Shown here: piece after piece, positions 1 through 8,173 of the stretch | Layout: the number at the start of each line of letters is the position of its first letter | Numbering within the stretch: position 1 is the stretch's first letter | Source of the DNA: Bacillus sp. es.036 | Lineage (GTDB): Bacteria; Bacillota; Bacilli; Bacillales; Guptibacillaceae | DNA length: 64,000 nt | Reading direction: 5' to 3' | Assembly: GCF_002563635.1 (NCBI RefSeq) | Contig: NZ_PDIZ01000003.1 | Span: forward strand, 496,001-560,000 | The notes under the pieces: model-generated | What the model was told of the DNA's origin: nothing | The model's database searches: none | What the model saw: only the letters and a program-made list of their open reading frames with translations | Program-made: the position numbers and the translations under genes

Positions 1-117
1 GATATTCTTGCGATTGACCGCTTTGGAGCATCAGCGCCTGGCGACACTGTTATTAAGGAATTTGGCTTTACTGCAGAAAATGTTGTCAATAAAGTTAAAG
101 CAATGCTCTCCAAATAA
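1..117 (+). CDS. tkt: Transketolase, C-terminal end only
   Basis: This is the last 38 codons of a gene that begins before the window. The residues FGASAPGDTVIKEFGF are the conserved C-terminal end of transketolase, the thiamine-diphosphate enzyme of the non-oxidative pentose phosphate pathway. The stop codon is TAA at 115-117. A stem-loop follows at about 145-189, so the gene ends its transcript before the regulator gene downstream. The identification rests on a short but very conserved stretch; nothing can be said about the catalytic domain. Confidence 0.85.
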   Translation, partial: DILAIDRFGASAPGDTVIKEFGFTAENVVNKVKAMLSK

Positions 118-144
118 GATAATCGTATCTTAAGACGAAGAGCG

Positions 145-189
145 GAAGGCTTTCAGAAGGCGAAAATGGTCTTTCTGGAAGCCTTTTTC
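145..189 (+). terminator. Rho-independent terminator of transketolase
   Basis: An inverted repeat (AAGGCTTTCAGAAG paired with CTTTCTGGAAGCCTT) is followed by a run of T. It lies between the transketolase stop and the regulator gene. Confidence 0.8.
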
Positions 190-231
190 TTAACTCAAGA
201 CCATTAAATATTTGAATACACGGGTGTTGCT

Positions 232-1194
232 ATGGATAAAGATAAACTAACAAAGGTGGTCGAAGCTGCCCGCTTATACTATCAATTGGACTATAGTCAA
301 CAGGAGATCGCAAAAAAATTAGCGGTTTCAAGGCCCACGGTTTCGCGTTTATTAAAACAAGCGAAAGCAGAAGGCGTTGTTGAAATTAAAATTCATGATC
401 CATCCCAAGATGTTCATATGCTTTCATCAGAACTTGCTGATTTGTTTGGACTATTAGAAACGAGAGTCGCCATTGTTCCTCAATTTGAGGATGATCTTGT
501 CAAAAAACATATCGGTAAAATTGCAGCTGATTATTTAAATACAGCTATACAAGACAATGATTTGATTGGTGTTTCATGGGGGACCACGCTTAATGAGATC
601 GGTAAGAACCTTCGTCATAAGTTACTGAAAAACGTTTCGGTTGTTCAATTAAATGGCGGCATTAGTTATTCAGAAACCAATACCTATGCTTATGAAGTGA
701 TTCAAATGCTTGGCCGTGCATTTCATGCTACGAGCCATTTCTTGCCTGTTCCTGCCATAGTTGACCATCTTCTTGTAAAGAAAACGATGGAAGAAGATAG
801 ACACATTCGTCGTGTTCTTGACATGGGTCGGAATGCGAATATTGCCTTATTTAGTGTTGGAATTCCAACAAATGACTCGGTTATTGTACAGGCAGATTAT
901 GTATCAAAAGAAGAGCTTGAAGTCATTCATACGAGATCTGTTGGTGAAATTTGTTCGAGATTTTTTGACGAAAAAGGGAAGCTCATTCATAAGGAATTAA
1001 ATGAACGTACAATTGGAATTGATCTACAAGAGCTTTCTACAAAAGAAAAGTCGATATTGGCGGCTGGTGGTCCTAAGAAAGTTGAAGCGATATATGGGGC
1101 ATTGGAAGGTGGCTATGCCAATGTTCTTATAACGGATCACTTTACGGCTCGCGCTTTATTAGAGAAGAAAAAGCAGGGGAGGGATAAACAATGA
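232..1194 (+). CDS. deoR: SorC/DeoR-family sugar-responsive regulator, DeoR-like
   Basis: This 320-residue protein has an N-terminal helix-turn-helix at about residues 20-48 (YSQQEIAKKLAVSRPTVSRL) and a SorC-type sugar-phosphate-binding domain over about residues 55-315. It resembles B. subtilis DeoR, the deoxyribonucleoside regulator, along its whole length, including the conserved GVSWGTT and EICSRFFD stretches. Members of the family bind DNA as repressors or activators and respond to a phosphorylated sugar. In B. subtilis deoR sits before dra-nupC-pdp; those genes are absent here, and the partner is instead a YhfI-like hydrolase overlapping by 4 bp (ATGA). The true effector is therefore uncertain. 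The upstream transketolase hints at pentose metabolism, which is inference. Confidence 0.75.
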   Translation: MDKDKLTKVVEAARLYYQLDYSQQEIAKKLAVSRPTVSRLLKQAKAEGVVEIKIHDPSQDVHMLSSELADLFGLLETRVAIVPQFEDDLVKKHIGKIAADYLNTAIQDNDLIGVSWGTTLNEIGKNLRHKLLKNVSVVQLNGGISYSETNTYAYEVIQMLGRAFHATSHFLPVPAIVDHLLVKKTMEEDRHIRRVLDMGRNANIALFSVGIPTNDSVIVQADYVSKEELEVIHTRSVGEICSRFFDEKGKLIHKELNERTIGIDLQELSTKEKSILAAGGPKKVEAIYGALEGGYANVLITDHFTARALLEKKKQGRDKQ

Positions 1195-1937
1195 AAATGA
1201 CTGTATTAGGTCCGTGGGGAGGTTACCCTAAAGCTGGTGAAGCGAGTGCAGGGTATCTTTTCCAGAGTGAAGGCTATAACTTGTTAATTGATTGTGGAAG
1301 TGGTGTATTGGCACAACTTCAATATCACCTTTCCGTCGAAGAACTTGATAGTGTCATCATTAGTCACTACCATCCAGATCACATTGCAGATGTAGGGGTT
1401 CTTTATCATGGGCGCTTGATTCAATCCAAAACAAAATCTGAATTACCATTGCTACCGATCTATGGTCATTCACATGATGAAGCAGGTTTTAATAGTTTGG
1501 GTCATGAGCCTTATACCGAAGCGAGGTCTTACACGCAAGAAGATCGTTTAGAGCTCGGCCCATTTTCCATTACTTTTCAAAAAACAAAACATCCGGTTGT
1601 ATGTTTTGCTATGCGCATAACTGATGGAAAGCATACCGTAGTGTTTACAGCAGATTCAAGCTATATAAAAGAGTTCGAAGTCTTTTCTGCTGGAGCTGAC
1701 TTACTCATCTCAGAATGCAACCTTTATGCAGATATGGATGGTTCTAAAATGGGGCACATGAATAGTACGGATGCAGCAACGATTGCAAGCGCAGCGAATG
1801 TTTCCACTCTTATGTTAACGCATCTTCCGCATTTTGGAGAGTTATCGGATCTTCAAAAAGATGCAAAACAATACTTTGATGGGGAAGTTGTACTTGCTTC
1901 TACAGGACTAGTTTGGGATTCAGAAAAAGAGTTATAG
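1191..1937 (+). CDS. yhfI: YhfI-like metallo-beta-lactamase-fold hydrolase
   Basis: This 248-residue protein has the metallo-beta-lactamase metal motif HYHPDH at residues 59-64, a later conserved Asp in FTADSSY and a C-terminal LTHLPH. It closely resembles B. subtilis YhfI, a member of the RNase Z-like branch whose substrate is unknown to me. The start overlaps the stop of the regulator gene in an ATGA junction, which suggests translational coupling. Downstream come lplJ and lcfB, the same order as yhfI-lplJ-lcfB in B. subtilis, which supports orthology. The first ATG is preferred because the B. subtilis protein starts the same way; a second ATG lies two codons further on. Confidence 0.85.
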   Translation: MKMTVLGPWGGYPKAGEASAGYLFQSEGYNLLIDCGSGVLAQLQYHLSVEELDSVIISHYHPDHIADVGVLYHGRLIQSKTKSELPLLPIYGHSHDEAGFNSLGHEPYTEARSYTQEDRLELGPFSITFQKTKHPVVCFAMRITDGKHTVVFTADSSYIKEFEVFSAGADLLISECNLYADMDGSKMGHMNSTDAATIASAANVSTLMLTHLPHFGELSDLQKDAKQYFDGEVVLASTGLVWDSEKEL

Positions 1938-1938
1938 T

Positions 1939-1975
1939 AAAAAGCCAGAAGAAGGACTCCTTCTTCTGGCTTTTT
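1939..1975 (+). terminator. Terminator after yhfI-like gene
   Basis: The repeat AAAAGCCAGAAGAAGG pairs with CCTTCTTCTGGCTTTT and ends in a T-run, directly after the stop codon. Confidence 0.9.
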
Positions 1976-2005
1976 GAATAGGATTTCAAGATTGTCGAGG
2001 GTAAA

Positions 2006-2144
2006 AGGCGCTTCCGCTTTTCGTAGATCCAGCTGCAGCCTCCAGACCCTCGGTCACTTCACCCTCCAACTCGAACACAAAGACCGTGTTCAATTTGGAG
2101 GGCTCCAGTGCCTGCCGGGTCTAAACGGAGGCTTCCGCTTTTCG
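2006..2144. repeat. GC-rich intergenic repeat element, type 1
   Basis: This compact GC-rich block begins and ends with nearly the same sequence (GGCGCTTCCGCTTTTCG and GAGGCTTCCGCTTTTCG). Inside it is a hairpin at 2064-2100 (CTCCAACTCGAACAC paired with GTGTTCAATTTGGAG) and a second pairing of CAGACCC with GGGTCT. The composition differs sharply from the surrounding AT-rich DNA. From memory, blocks of this style (ending TGCCGGGTCTAAAC followed by CGCTTCCGCTTTTC) recur between genes in many Bacillaceae genomes. The element stops exactly at the stop codon of the minus-strand gene at 2145. Only one copy is in the window. Confidence 0.7.
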
Positions 2145-2339
2145 TTATTCCCCCAGCGTTGCGTCTAGTTTTCCGTTCATGTCCATTAGGAAGCCGATTT
2201 CTCGGCCTAGTAGGCGGGCTAGTTCTTTGGATTTTTTTTCGCCTTCGGATTTGATTTGTTCGATGGTTAGGCTTGAGTTTAGGTTTGATGCCCCTACGAC
2301 GACGGGGATTTCACCTTTTTCGTAATAAACGATTTTCAT
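2145..2339 (-). CDS. Small hypothetical protein, 64 residues
   Basis: The ATG at 2339 follows a strong ribosome site (GAGGAGGAGCAAT on the minus strand), so it is preferred over a TTG five codons upstream that overlaps the site. The product starts MKIVYYEKGEIPVVVGASNL and continues with a charged helical stretch (EQIKSEGEKKSKELARLLGR). I do not recognise the family. There is no signal peptide or membrane segment. It is transcribed opposite to its neighbours and abuts a repeat element at its 3' end. The ribosome site and protein-like composition make it a likely real gene, but its function is unknown. Confidence 0.6.
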   Translation of the reverse strand: MKIVYYEKGEIPVVVGASNLNSSLTIEQIKSEGEKKSKELARLLGREIGFLMDMNGKLDATLGE

Positions 2340-2511
2340 ATTGCTCCTCCTCAAAGTACGTTTGCTTACAATATTCGTACGGTAGCGGCTAGGAAAGGGT
2401 AGAGGTGTTGTGCTTTTTCATACTTTGGTCGGGGGGACATAAGTATCAGGTTTTGATTCCTTTACAACAATTCATTAGAATAGAGATAGAGAACATACAG
2501 GAGGTACAAGG

Positions 2512-3501
2512 ATGCTTTATATAGATAATGAGAACATTATGGATGCTGGGATTAATCTAGCGATTGAGGAATACATTTTGAAGGAGCTTGATCCTGAGGA
2601 AACCTATTTGTTATTTTACTCGATGAATCCAACAGTTATTGTTGGGAAAAATCAGAATACCATTGAGCAAATTGATACGAGCTACATACGTGAGAATGGT
2701 GTGGATGTCATTCGTCGTCTTTCGGGTGGAGGCGCGGTTTATAACGATCAGGGTAATCTAAGCTTTAGCATTATCACGAAGGATGACGGCAATAGTTTTC
2801 ACAATTATAAAAAGTTCACCGATCCGGTAGTAAAGGCACTTAGCAAACTTGGTGTAGATGCGGAGCTCAGTGGTCGAAACGATTTGTTAGTGAATGGGAA
2901 GAAAATATCAGGTAATGCCCAGTTTTCAACAAAGGGGAGAATGTATAGTCACGGAACGCTAATGTTTAATGTGAACTTAGAAAATGTAGTGAAAGCTCTA
3001 AAAGTAAATAAAGAGAAGATTGAATCGAAGGGCATTAAATCCATTCGCAGTCGCGTTACAAATATTAGTGAACATATGGATCAAGAGATGACGCGTGAGC
3101 AATTTAAACAAACGTTGCTTCAGTATATTTTCGAAGGAGAAAAAGAAATCCCCTCTTATGGCTTAACCGAAAAAGATTGGAAAGCCATCCACGAAATTGC
3201 GGAGGAACGATATAAGAACTGGGATTGGAATTATGGTCGCTCTCCAAAATTTAACGTTCAGCATTCTAAGCGTTTTCCGATTGGGTCAATAGATGTTCGT
3301 CTTGAAGTAAAGAAGGGGTACATCGAACAGGCTACGATTTTTGGAGATTTCTTTGGCGTTGGGGACGTGAAAAAGATAGAAAACCAACTAATGGGTGTTC
3401 GTTATGAACGTGGATCGCTTGAAGAAGCTCTTCAAGAAGTGGACGTATCTCATTATTTCGGGAAAATAACAAAAAAGGAATTTATTGATCTTCTATACTA
3501 A
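2512..3501 (+). CDS. lplJ: Lipoate-protein ligase LplJ
   Basis: This 329-residue protein activates free lipoate with ATP and transfers it to the lysine of lipoyl domains. It has the family motif RRLSGGGAVYNDQGNLSFSI at residues 68-87 and the conserved lysine region NGKKISGNAQ near 128-137, followed by the C-terminal accessory domain typical of LplA/LplJ. The length matches the B. subtilis protein. A GGAGG site precedes the ATG. It is relevant to the window because the E2 component at 19.8 kb needs lipoylation, although LplJ serves all lipoyl enzymes in the cell. Confidence 0.95.
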   Translation: MLYIDNENIMDAGINLAIEEYILKELDPEETYLLFYSMNPTVIVGKNQNTIEQIDTSYIRENGVDVIRRLSGGGAVYNDQGNLSFSIITKDDGNSFHNYKKFTDPVVKALSKLGVDAELSGRNDLLVNGKKISGNAQFSTKGRMYSHGTLMFNVNLENVVKALKVNKEKIESKGIKSIRSRVTNISEHMDQEMTREQFKQTLLQYIFEGEKEIPSYGLTEKDWKAIHEIAEERYKNWDWNYGRSPKFNVQHSKRFPIGSIDVRLEVKKGYIEQATIFGDFFGVGDVKKIENQLMGVRYERGSLEEALQEVDVSHYFGKITKKEFIDLLY

Positions 3502-3505
3502 AAGA

Positions 3506-3540
3506 AAGGAGCTGGGAATCCAGCTCCTTCTTGTTTTGTT
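3506..3540 (+). terminator. Terminator after lplJ
   Basis: AAGGAGCTGG pairs with CCAGCTCCTT around a GAAT loop, followed by a T-rich tract. Confidence 0.85.
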
Positions 3541-3617
3541 GCCCCTTTCTAGTTGTTCTAAATATTTTAGAACGTTTTTTTGTTGAGAATTAATTTATGA
3601 ACTTTTCTTTGTTCCCC

Positions 3618-3646
3618 TTGCTAGTAAAATTTTCTTCCAATATAAT
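3618..3646 (+). promoter_or_regulatory. SigA promoter of lcfB
   Basis: TTGCTA at 3618-3623 and TATAAT at 3641-3646 are separated by exactly 17 bp, upstream of lcfB and of its FadR-like operator. Confidence 0.7.
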
Positions 3647-3665
3647 ATATTTAGAAAATTAAAAA

Positions 3666-3683
3666 TGAATGATCACTCATTCA
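3666..3683 (+). promoter_or_regulatory. FadR-type operator
   Basis: TGAATGATCACTCATTCA is a perfect 18-bp palindrome that closely matches the B. subtilis FadR box (TGAATGA-N4-TCATTCA). It lies 20 bp after the -10, where a bound repressor would block transcription, and 16 bp before lcfB, a known type of FadR target. Confidence 0.85.
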
Positions 3684-3699
3684 TATAGGAGGAGAGCGA

Positions 3700-5226
3700 A
3701 TGAATCTATCTCAGCAATTAACAGAGACAGCGGCGACTTATCCTGAGAAACAAGCTTACATATATCAGGATGAAGCTGTCTTGTACAAAGAACTTGATCA
3801 GAAAGTTTCTGCTTTTGCTGCAAACTTATCGGCAGAAGGAATTAAAAAAGACGATCACGTGGCTTTAATATTAGGGAACTCACCAGAGTTTTTAATTGCT
3901 TACTACGGTGTCTTAAGAGCTGGTGCAGTCGTTATTCCAATTAATCCTATTTATACTCCAGATGAAATTGGCTATCTTCTTCATAATGGAGACGTGAAGG
4001 CTATTGTTACATTGGAACAAGCACTCCCTCTAGTTGAAAAAATGGCCGATCAATTAACCGATATCGTTCTTGTTGCTTATACAGGTGAAGGGAAAGAAGA
4101 GAGAGTTATTGCAAACACAAAATTGAAACCGTTTACAAAAATGATTAAGGATCAAAACGAGGTTTTTCCAGATGTTACGATAAACGAAGATGACTTGGCT
4201 GTTATCCTGTATACATCGGGAACAACAGGAAAACCAAAAGGTGCGATGCTTTCGCATAAGAATTTATTTAGTAATGCATCAGATACTGGCTCTTATCTTC
4301 AGATCTCTTCTAATGACGTTGTGGTCACTGCCCTTCCTATGTTTCACGTGTTTTGCATGACCGTTTCAATGAATGCCCCTCTTATTTCAGGAGGGACGTT
4401 GTTAATCCTTCCTAAGTTCAGTCCTCAAGAAGTTTTCCGCGTTGCCGAGAAATTCAAAGCTACTATTTTTGCAGGAGTACCAACCATGTATAATTTCTTA
4501 TACCAATACCCAGAAGGTCGAGCTGAATATTTTCAGCATATGCGACTTTGTATTTCAGGAGGTTCTTCTTTACCTGTGGCCCTTCTACACCGTTTTGAAG
4601 AAAAGTTTCAAGTTCGGATTTCAGAGGGATATGGATTATCAGAAGCATCACCTGTGACGTGCTTCAATCCACTGGATCGTCCCCGTAAAGCAGGCTCGAT
4701 TGGTATGAACATCACGAATGTTGAAAATAAAGTCGTTAATGAACTAGGTCAGGAAGTTCCGGTAGGGGAGGTTGGAGAGCTAGCAGTTAAAGGTCCAAAT
4801 GTGATGAAAGGTTATTATAAAATGCCAGAGGATACCGCAGTAACGCTGAAAGAAGGCTGGCTATTTACTGGTGATTTAGCGAAGATGGATGAAGAGGGCT
4901 ACTTCTATATTGTGGATCGCAAAAAGGATATGGTCATCGTAGGCGGATATAATGTCTATCCAAGAGAAGTTGAAGAAGTTCTTTATCAGCATCCTGATAT
5001 CGTTGAAACAGCAGTAGTGGGCGTCCCAGATCCAAACTTCGGGGAGGCAGTTCAAGCCTTTGTTGTCACAAAGCAGCAGATGACGGAAGAAGATGTAATG
5101 AACTATTGTAAAGAGCATCTGGCAAAATATAAATGCCCGACGATTGTAGAATTTATTAGTGAATTGCCGAAGAATACAACTGGAAAAATATTAAGAAAAG
5201 CTCTTCGTAAACAAGTAAACGCTTAA
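3700..5226 (+). CDS. lcfB: Long-chain acyl-CoA ligase LcfB
   Basis: This 508-residue adenylate-forming enzyme would join a fatty acid to CoA through an acyl-AMP intermediate. The AMP-binding motif [14 protein letters not shown] begins near residue 170. The hinge [12 protein letters not shown] and the C-terminal lysine region [14 protein letters not shown] are intact. It matches B. subtilis LcfB (YhfL) along its length, and the lplJ-lcfB order is conserved. A FadR-type palindrome and a 17-bp-spaced promoter lie just upstream, so it is probably induced by long-chain acyl-CoA. It sits next to the paa genes, but nothing seen makes it a phenylacetate ligase; a side activity on aryl acids cannot be excluded. 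Confidence 0.9.
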   Translation: MNLSQQLTETAATYPEKQAYIYQDEAVLYKELDQKVSAFAANLSAEGIKKDDHVALILGNSPEFLIAYYGVLRAGAVVIPINPIYTPDEIGYLLHNGDVKAIVTLEQALPLVEKMADQLTDIVLVAYTGEGKEERVIANTKLKPFTKMIKDQNEVFPDVTINEDDLAVILYTSGTTGKPKGAMLSHKNLFSNASDTGSYLQISSNDVVVTALPMFHVFCMTVSMNAPLISGGTLLILPKFSPQEVFRVAEKFKATIFAGVPTMYNFLYQYPEGRAEYFQHMRLCISGGSSLPVALLHRFEEKFQVRISEGYGLSEASPVTCFNPLDRPRKAGSIGMNITNVENKVVNELGQEVPVGEVGELAVKGPNVMKGYYKMPEDTAVTLKEGWLFTGDLAKMDEEGYFYIVDRKKDMVIVGGYNVYPREVEEVLYQHPDIVETAVVGVPDPNFGEAVQAFVVTKQQMTEEDVMNYCKEHLAKYKCPTIVEFISELPKNTTGKILRKALRKQVNA

Positions 5227-5227
5227 G

Positions 5228-5260
5228 ACAAAAGCCGATCCATTTTGGATCGGCTTTTGT
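5228..5260 (+). terminator. Terminator after lcfB
   Basis: A perfect 14-bp stem (ACAAAAGCCGATCC with GGATCGGCTTTTGT) directly follows the lcfB stop and separates it from the paa promoter. Confidence 0.85.
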
Positions 5261-5280
5261 TATGAATAATCAGAAAACAA

Positions 5281-5309
5281 TTGATATTTATATAACAATA
5301 AAATATAAT
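5281..5309 (+). promoter_or_regulatory. SigA promoter of the paaABCD operon
   Basis: TTGATA at 5281-5286 and a consensus TATAAT at 5304-5309 are spaced by 17 bp. The proposed operator starts 1 nt after the -10. The same layout occurs at 16093-16142. Confidence 0.8.
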
Positions 5310-5310
5310 G

Positions 5311-5330
5311 ACGTTAAATATACGTTATAT
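5311..5330 (+). promoter_or_regulatory. Candidate operator shared by the paa and Phe-dehydrogenase operons
   Basis: ACGTTAAATATACGTTATAT matches 17 of 20 positions with the sequence at 16123-16142, which sits at the same distance from its own -10. It contains ACGT half-sites 7 bp apart, or can be read as an 11-bp direct repeat. Its position over the transcription start suits a repressor. PaaX (gene at 10290) is the obvious candidate, which is inference. Confidence 0.6.
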
Positions 5331-5344
5331 TGGAGGTGCGCACA

Positions 5345-6301
5345 ATGGTGATTTCTTTAAACGAAAGAATGGATCATTTTATGAATCGTATCAATAGTGG
5401 CGAAAAAATTGAAGCGGATGATTGGATGCCAGATGACTATCGAGAAGCGTTAATTCGTTTGATATCCATGCATGGGATTAGTGAGATTATGGGAGCTTTA
5501 CCTGAAAAAGAGTGGGTTCCAAAGGCTCCATCTATCTACCGAAAGCTTGCGATTATGGCGAAAGTTCAGGATGAAATGGGCCATGGTCAGCTATTGCTTC
5601 GAGTAGCAGAAGATTTAATGGAACCACTAGGGAGAAATCGTGATGATATTATGAAAGATCTTTTTTCAGGAAAATTGAAATTCCATAATGTCTTTCATAT
5701 GAAAGCTCCAACGTGGGGGGATGCTGGTGTGATTGCATGGTTAGTAGACGGTGCCGCAATTATATCGCAGACGATGATGCTTGGAACGTCTTATGGACCT
5801 TATGGCCGCGCTTTGAAACGTATTTGTGCTGAAGAGGTGTTTCATGCTCAGCATGGTGAAAGCATTATTATGGCCCTAGCTGAAGGAACGAAGGAGCAAC
5901 GTACCTTATTACAAGATTCTATTAACAGATGGTGGACCTCGTTATTAATGTTTTTTGGGCCAAAAACAAACGCCGAAACAGGACACAGCCATCAAGATAA
6001 AAATATGCGCTATAAGCTTCGTACCAAAACGAATGAACAGCTCAGGCAGGAATTTCTAACAAAATATGTTCCTCGAGTATGGGCGCTAGGTCTAACGATT
6101 CCAGATCCCACGCTGAAATTTGATGAAGAAACTTCTGAATGGCAGTATCAACAGCCAGATTGGGAAGAATTCAAGAAAATTGTGACTGGACATGGTCCAA
6201 AATCGAAGGAGCGATTAGCGCTACGAATGCGCTCGTATGAAATGAATAGCTGGGTAAGGGAAGCGCTTGGAACAAGTGAGGTATCAAATGTTGCGAGGTG
6301 A
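5345..6301 (+). CDS. paaA: 1,2-Phenylacetyl-CoA epoxidase, catalytic subunit PaaA
   Basis: This 318-residue protein is the di-iron oxygenase subunit that adds one oxygen atom of O2 across the ring of phenylacetyl-CoA. The carboxylate-bridged metal motifs are visible: DEMGH at residues 76-80 and EEVFHAQH at residues 163-170. The ATG at 5345 is chosen because GGAGGTG lies 6 nt upstream; an in-frame TTG at 5330 falls inside that site. It is the first gene of a tight paaABCD operon and is preceded by a strong promoter with a candidate operator. The gene order and size are as in other Gram-positive paa clusters. Confidence 0.95.
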   Translation: MVISLNERMDHFMNRINSGEKIEADDWMPDDYREALIRLISMHGISEIMGALPEKEWVPKAPSIYRKLAIMAKVQDEMGHGQLLLRVAEDLMEPLGRNRDDIMKDLFSGKLKFHNVFHMKAPTWGDAGVIAWLVDGAAIISQTMMLGTSYGPYGRALKRICAEEVFHAQHGESIIMALAEGTKEQRTLLQDSINRWWTSLLMFFGPKTNAETGHSHQDKNMRYKLRTKTNEQLRQEFLTKYVPRVWALGLTIPDPTLKFDEETSEWQYQQPDWEEFKKIVTGHGPKSKERLALRMRSYEMNSWVREALGTSEVSNVAR

Positions 6302-6307
6302 TATGTC

Positions 6308-6649
6308 GTGAGTAATAAAGACAGTCTTTTCTATGAAGTTTACGAGGTGTTCAGTAAAAAAACAGATACATCTTCACTACAGCATCAATTTAGTCTTCTC
6401 GCGCCAAATCAGGAATTAGCATTTGTTATGGCAAAGGAGAACTTCTTTCGACGTGAGCAAGTAGCTGATATTTGGGTCGTCAAGCGGGATCACATAAAAC
6501 GAATGAGTCAGGAAGAAAAAGAAGCGATGAAACATTTAGAGAAAGATTATCGTGAAACAAAAGGATATGGTTATTTAAAGAAAAAATGGCGCCAGTATGA
6601 GCAGGAGCAGCTTACTGAAAAAGATATCATGGGAGGAGGAGAAGGCTAA
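6308..6649 (+). CDS. paaB: Phenylacetyl-CoA epoxidase subunit PaaB
   Basis: This 113-residue protein matches the small PaaB subunit, with the family stretches YEVYEVFSKK, VFV-like AMAKENFFRRE and IWVVKRDHI. PaaB bridges the PaaA-PaaC pairs and is needed for activity. It starts at GTG 6308 with GAGGTGAT just upstream, six bases after the paaA stop. Its last base overlaps the ATG of paaC (TAATG), indicating coupled translation. The C-terminal tail is charged and longer than the domain core. Confidence 0.9.
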   Translation: MSNKDSLFYEVYEVFSKKTDTSSLQHQFSLLAPNQELAFVMAKENFFRREQVADIWVVKRDHIKRMSQEEKEAMKHLEKDYRETKGYGYLKKKWRQYEQEQLTEKDIMGGGEG

Positions 6650-7428
6650 TGGATGAGTCTATCGAATATCGCGAGTGTTTAATTGAACTGATCTATCAAT
6701 TAGCTGATGATGATTTTCTGCTAGCATACCGTGGATCAGAATGGCTAGGTCTTGCGCCTCATATTGAAGAAGATGTAGCGTTTGCTTCAATTAGTCAGGA
6801 TTTGATGGGGCATGCCGCACTTTATTATGGATTACTAGAAGAGCTTGGAGAAGGAAAGATAGATCACTTAACGCATAATCGCTCTCCTGAATATTTTCGA
6901 AATGCCATTCTTGTAGAGTTGCCGAATGGAACGGGGACTTATTTAGAAAATCCATCATATGATTGGGCATTTACTGTTGTTCGAAATTACTTCTATACGC
7001 TGGCCAAAAAGGTTCGACTTGATTCAATTAAGAAATCATCTTATGAGCCACTGCAACACATTGTTCAAAAAATCTCCATTGAGATGAGCTACCATATGAT
7101 GCATTGGGAAGTTTGGTTTAAGCAGCTTTTCAGTAGTACAGCTGAAGCGAAAAGTAGAATGGAAGAAGCAATGAGCATTGTATTTGAAGAGTTAGGTGGT
7201 GTTTTTTCATACGGGAGTATTGGTGATCGAATGGCCAAGCTTTCGCTTATTGAAAGTGAAGAGATCCTTAAGGAACGATGGATGGTTTACTTAAACAATG
7301 AAAAAATACATTATTCTATGAAAATGAAACAGGGGGATGGTCGAAATGGCACTCATACACCCCATTTAGGGGAAGCGCTTGCTACGCTGTCGGAAGTATA
7401 TCAATCTGTCCCTACAGCGGAGTGGTAA
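6649..7428 (+). CDS. paaC: Phenylacetyl-CoA epoxidase structural subunit PaaC
   Basis: This 259-residue protein is the PaaC (PaaI-type) ferritin-like subunit, the inactive partner of PaaA in the epoxidase core. It has the typical N-terminal stretch LADDDFLLAYRGSEWLGLAPHIEEDVAFASISQD (split here at residue 20: LADDDFLLAYRGSEWLGLAP and following) and an aromatic-rich helix with EMSYHMMHWEVWFKQL. It overlaps the paaB stop by one base and is followed at 13 bp by paaD. The length is normal for the family. Confidence 0.92.
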   Translation: MDESIEYRECLIELIYQLADDDFLLAYRGSEWLGLAPHIEEDVAFASISQDLMGHAALYYGLLEELGEGKIDHLTHNRSPEYFRNAILVELPNGTGTYLENPSYDWAFTVVRNYFYTLAKKVRLDSIKKSSYEPLQHIVQKISIEMSYHMMHWEVWFKQLFSSTAEAKSRMEEAMSIVFEELGGVFSYGSIGDRMAKLSLIESEEILKERWMVYLNNEKIHYSMKMKQGDGRNGTHTPHLGEALATLSEVYQSVPTAEW

Positions 7429-7441
7429 GGAGGGGGAGGAA

Positions 7442-7915
7442 ATGATACTTAAAGAGAAAGTGATGAAGGTGCTCGATACGGTAAAAGATCCGGAGATTCC
7501 TGTTGTAAGCGTAGTGGACCTTGGGATGATCCACAACGTTTCTTTTCATAATGATCGAGTCACAATTGAAGTGATGCCAACATTCTCGGGGTGTCCTGCA
7601 TTAGAAATCATCAAAAGGAATATCGAGCTCGCTGTAGAAAGTATTCCTGAAGTGAATTCTTTATCTGTTGCATTTATTCGGCATCCGATATGGACAACCG
7701 AACTTGTTTCGGAGAAGGGGAAGCAGGAGTTGAAAAAGTTTGGTATTGCGCCACCTGAAGACCGTGTGGAAGGGGAATGGCATGTGCCGTGTCCATATTG
7801 TGGATCAGTTTATACAACAATGGATAATATTTTTGGACCAGCCGCTTGTCGAAGTATTTTGTATTGTAAGTCATGTAAAAACCCATTTGAAGCGATGAAG
7901 CCTGTATCAATTTAA
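7442..7915 (+). CDS. paaD: PaaD-like DUF59 and zinc-ribbon protein
   Basis: This 157-residue protein begins with a MIP18/DUF59 domain (VKDPEIPVVSVVDLGM near residues 14-29), the type used in iron-sulfur or metal assembly. It ends with a zinc ribbon carrying CPYCGS and CKSC pairs. PaaD is required for the epoxidase in vivo and probably helps mature its metal centres. The ATG at 7442 has a GGAGG site and avoids a long overlap with paaC. The reductase PaaE, which normally follows, is absent here; the next DNA is a repeat element and an EthD-type gene. Confidence 0.9.
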   Translation: MILKEKVMKVLDTVKDPEIPVVSVVDLGMIHNVSFHNDRVTIEVMPTFSGCPALEIIKRNIELAVESIPEVNSLSVAFIRHPIWTTELVSEKGKQELKKFGIAPPEDRVEGEWHVPCPYCGSVYTTMDNIFGPAACRSILYCKSCKNPFEAMKPVSI

Positions 7916-7960
7916 TTAGCTCTTTTCGTAGTTATTGTTGTTTTTAGATAAGTGGTTCAT

Positions 7961-8081
7961 TTCCGCTCCAGGATGCTCCCTTTCCGCGGGGCGGGCGGTG
8001 AGCCTCCTCGTCGCTTACGCTCCTGTGGGGTCTCACCTGTCCCGCTAGTCCCGCGCAGGAGTCGAGCATCCTTCCGCTACA
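7961..8081. repeat. GC-rich intergenic repeat element, type 2
   Basis: This block starts TTCCGCTCCAGGATGCTC and ends GAGCATCCTTCCGCTACAAT, so the AGGATGCTC end is inverted. An inner pairing joins GCGGGCGGTGAG to CTCACCTGTCCCGC. It could form one long imperfect hairpin. Its composition is far richer in GC than its surroundings. From memory, blocks of this wording recur between genes in many Bacillaceae. It separates paaD from the rest of the cluster and might weaken read-through. Confidence 0.75.
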
Positions 8082-8173
8082 ATTAGCGAAGTGTGGTTTT
8101 TATTCAATAATTGATTCAAAAGCAACAATCTATTAGAAAAGAGCCATTTAATTAAAATAAGAAAGGTTGATGA

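Noticed and set aside
3700-5226. Phenylacetate-CoA ligase PaaK
   Set aside because: The sequence follows LcfB throughout and a FadR-type operator is present; PaaK is a different, shorter branch.
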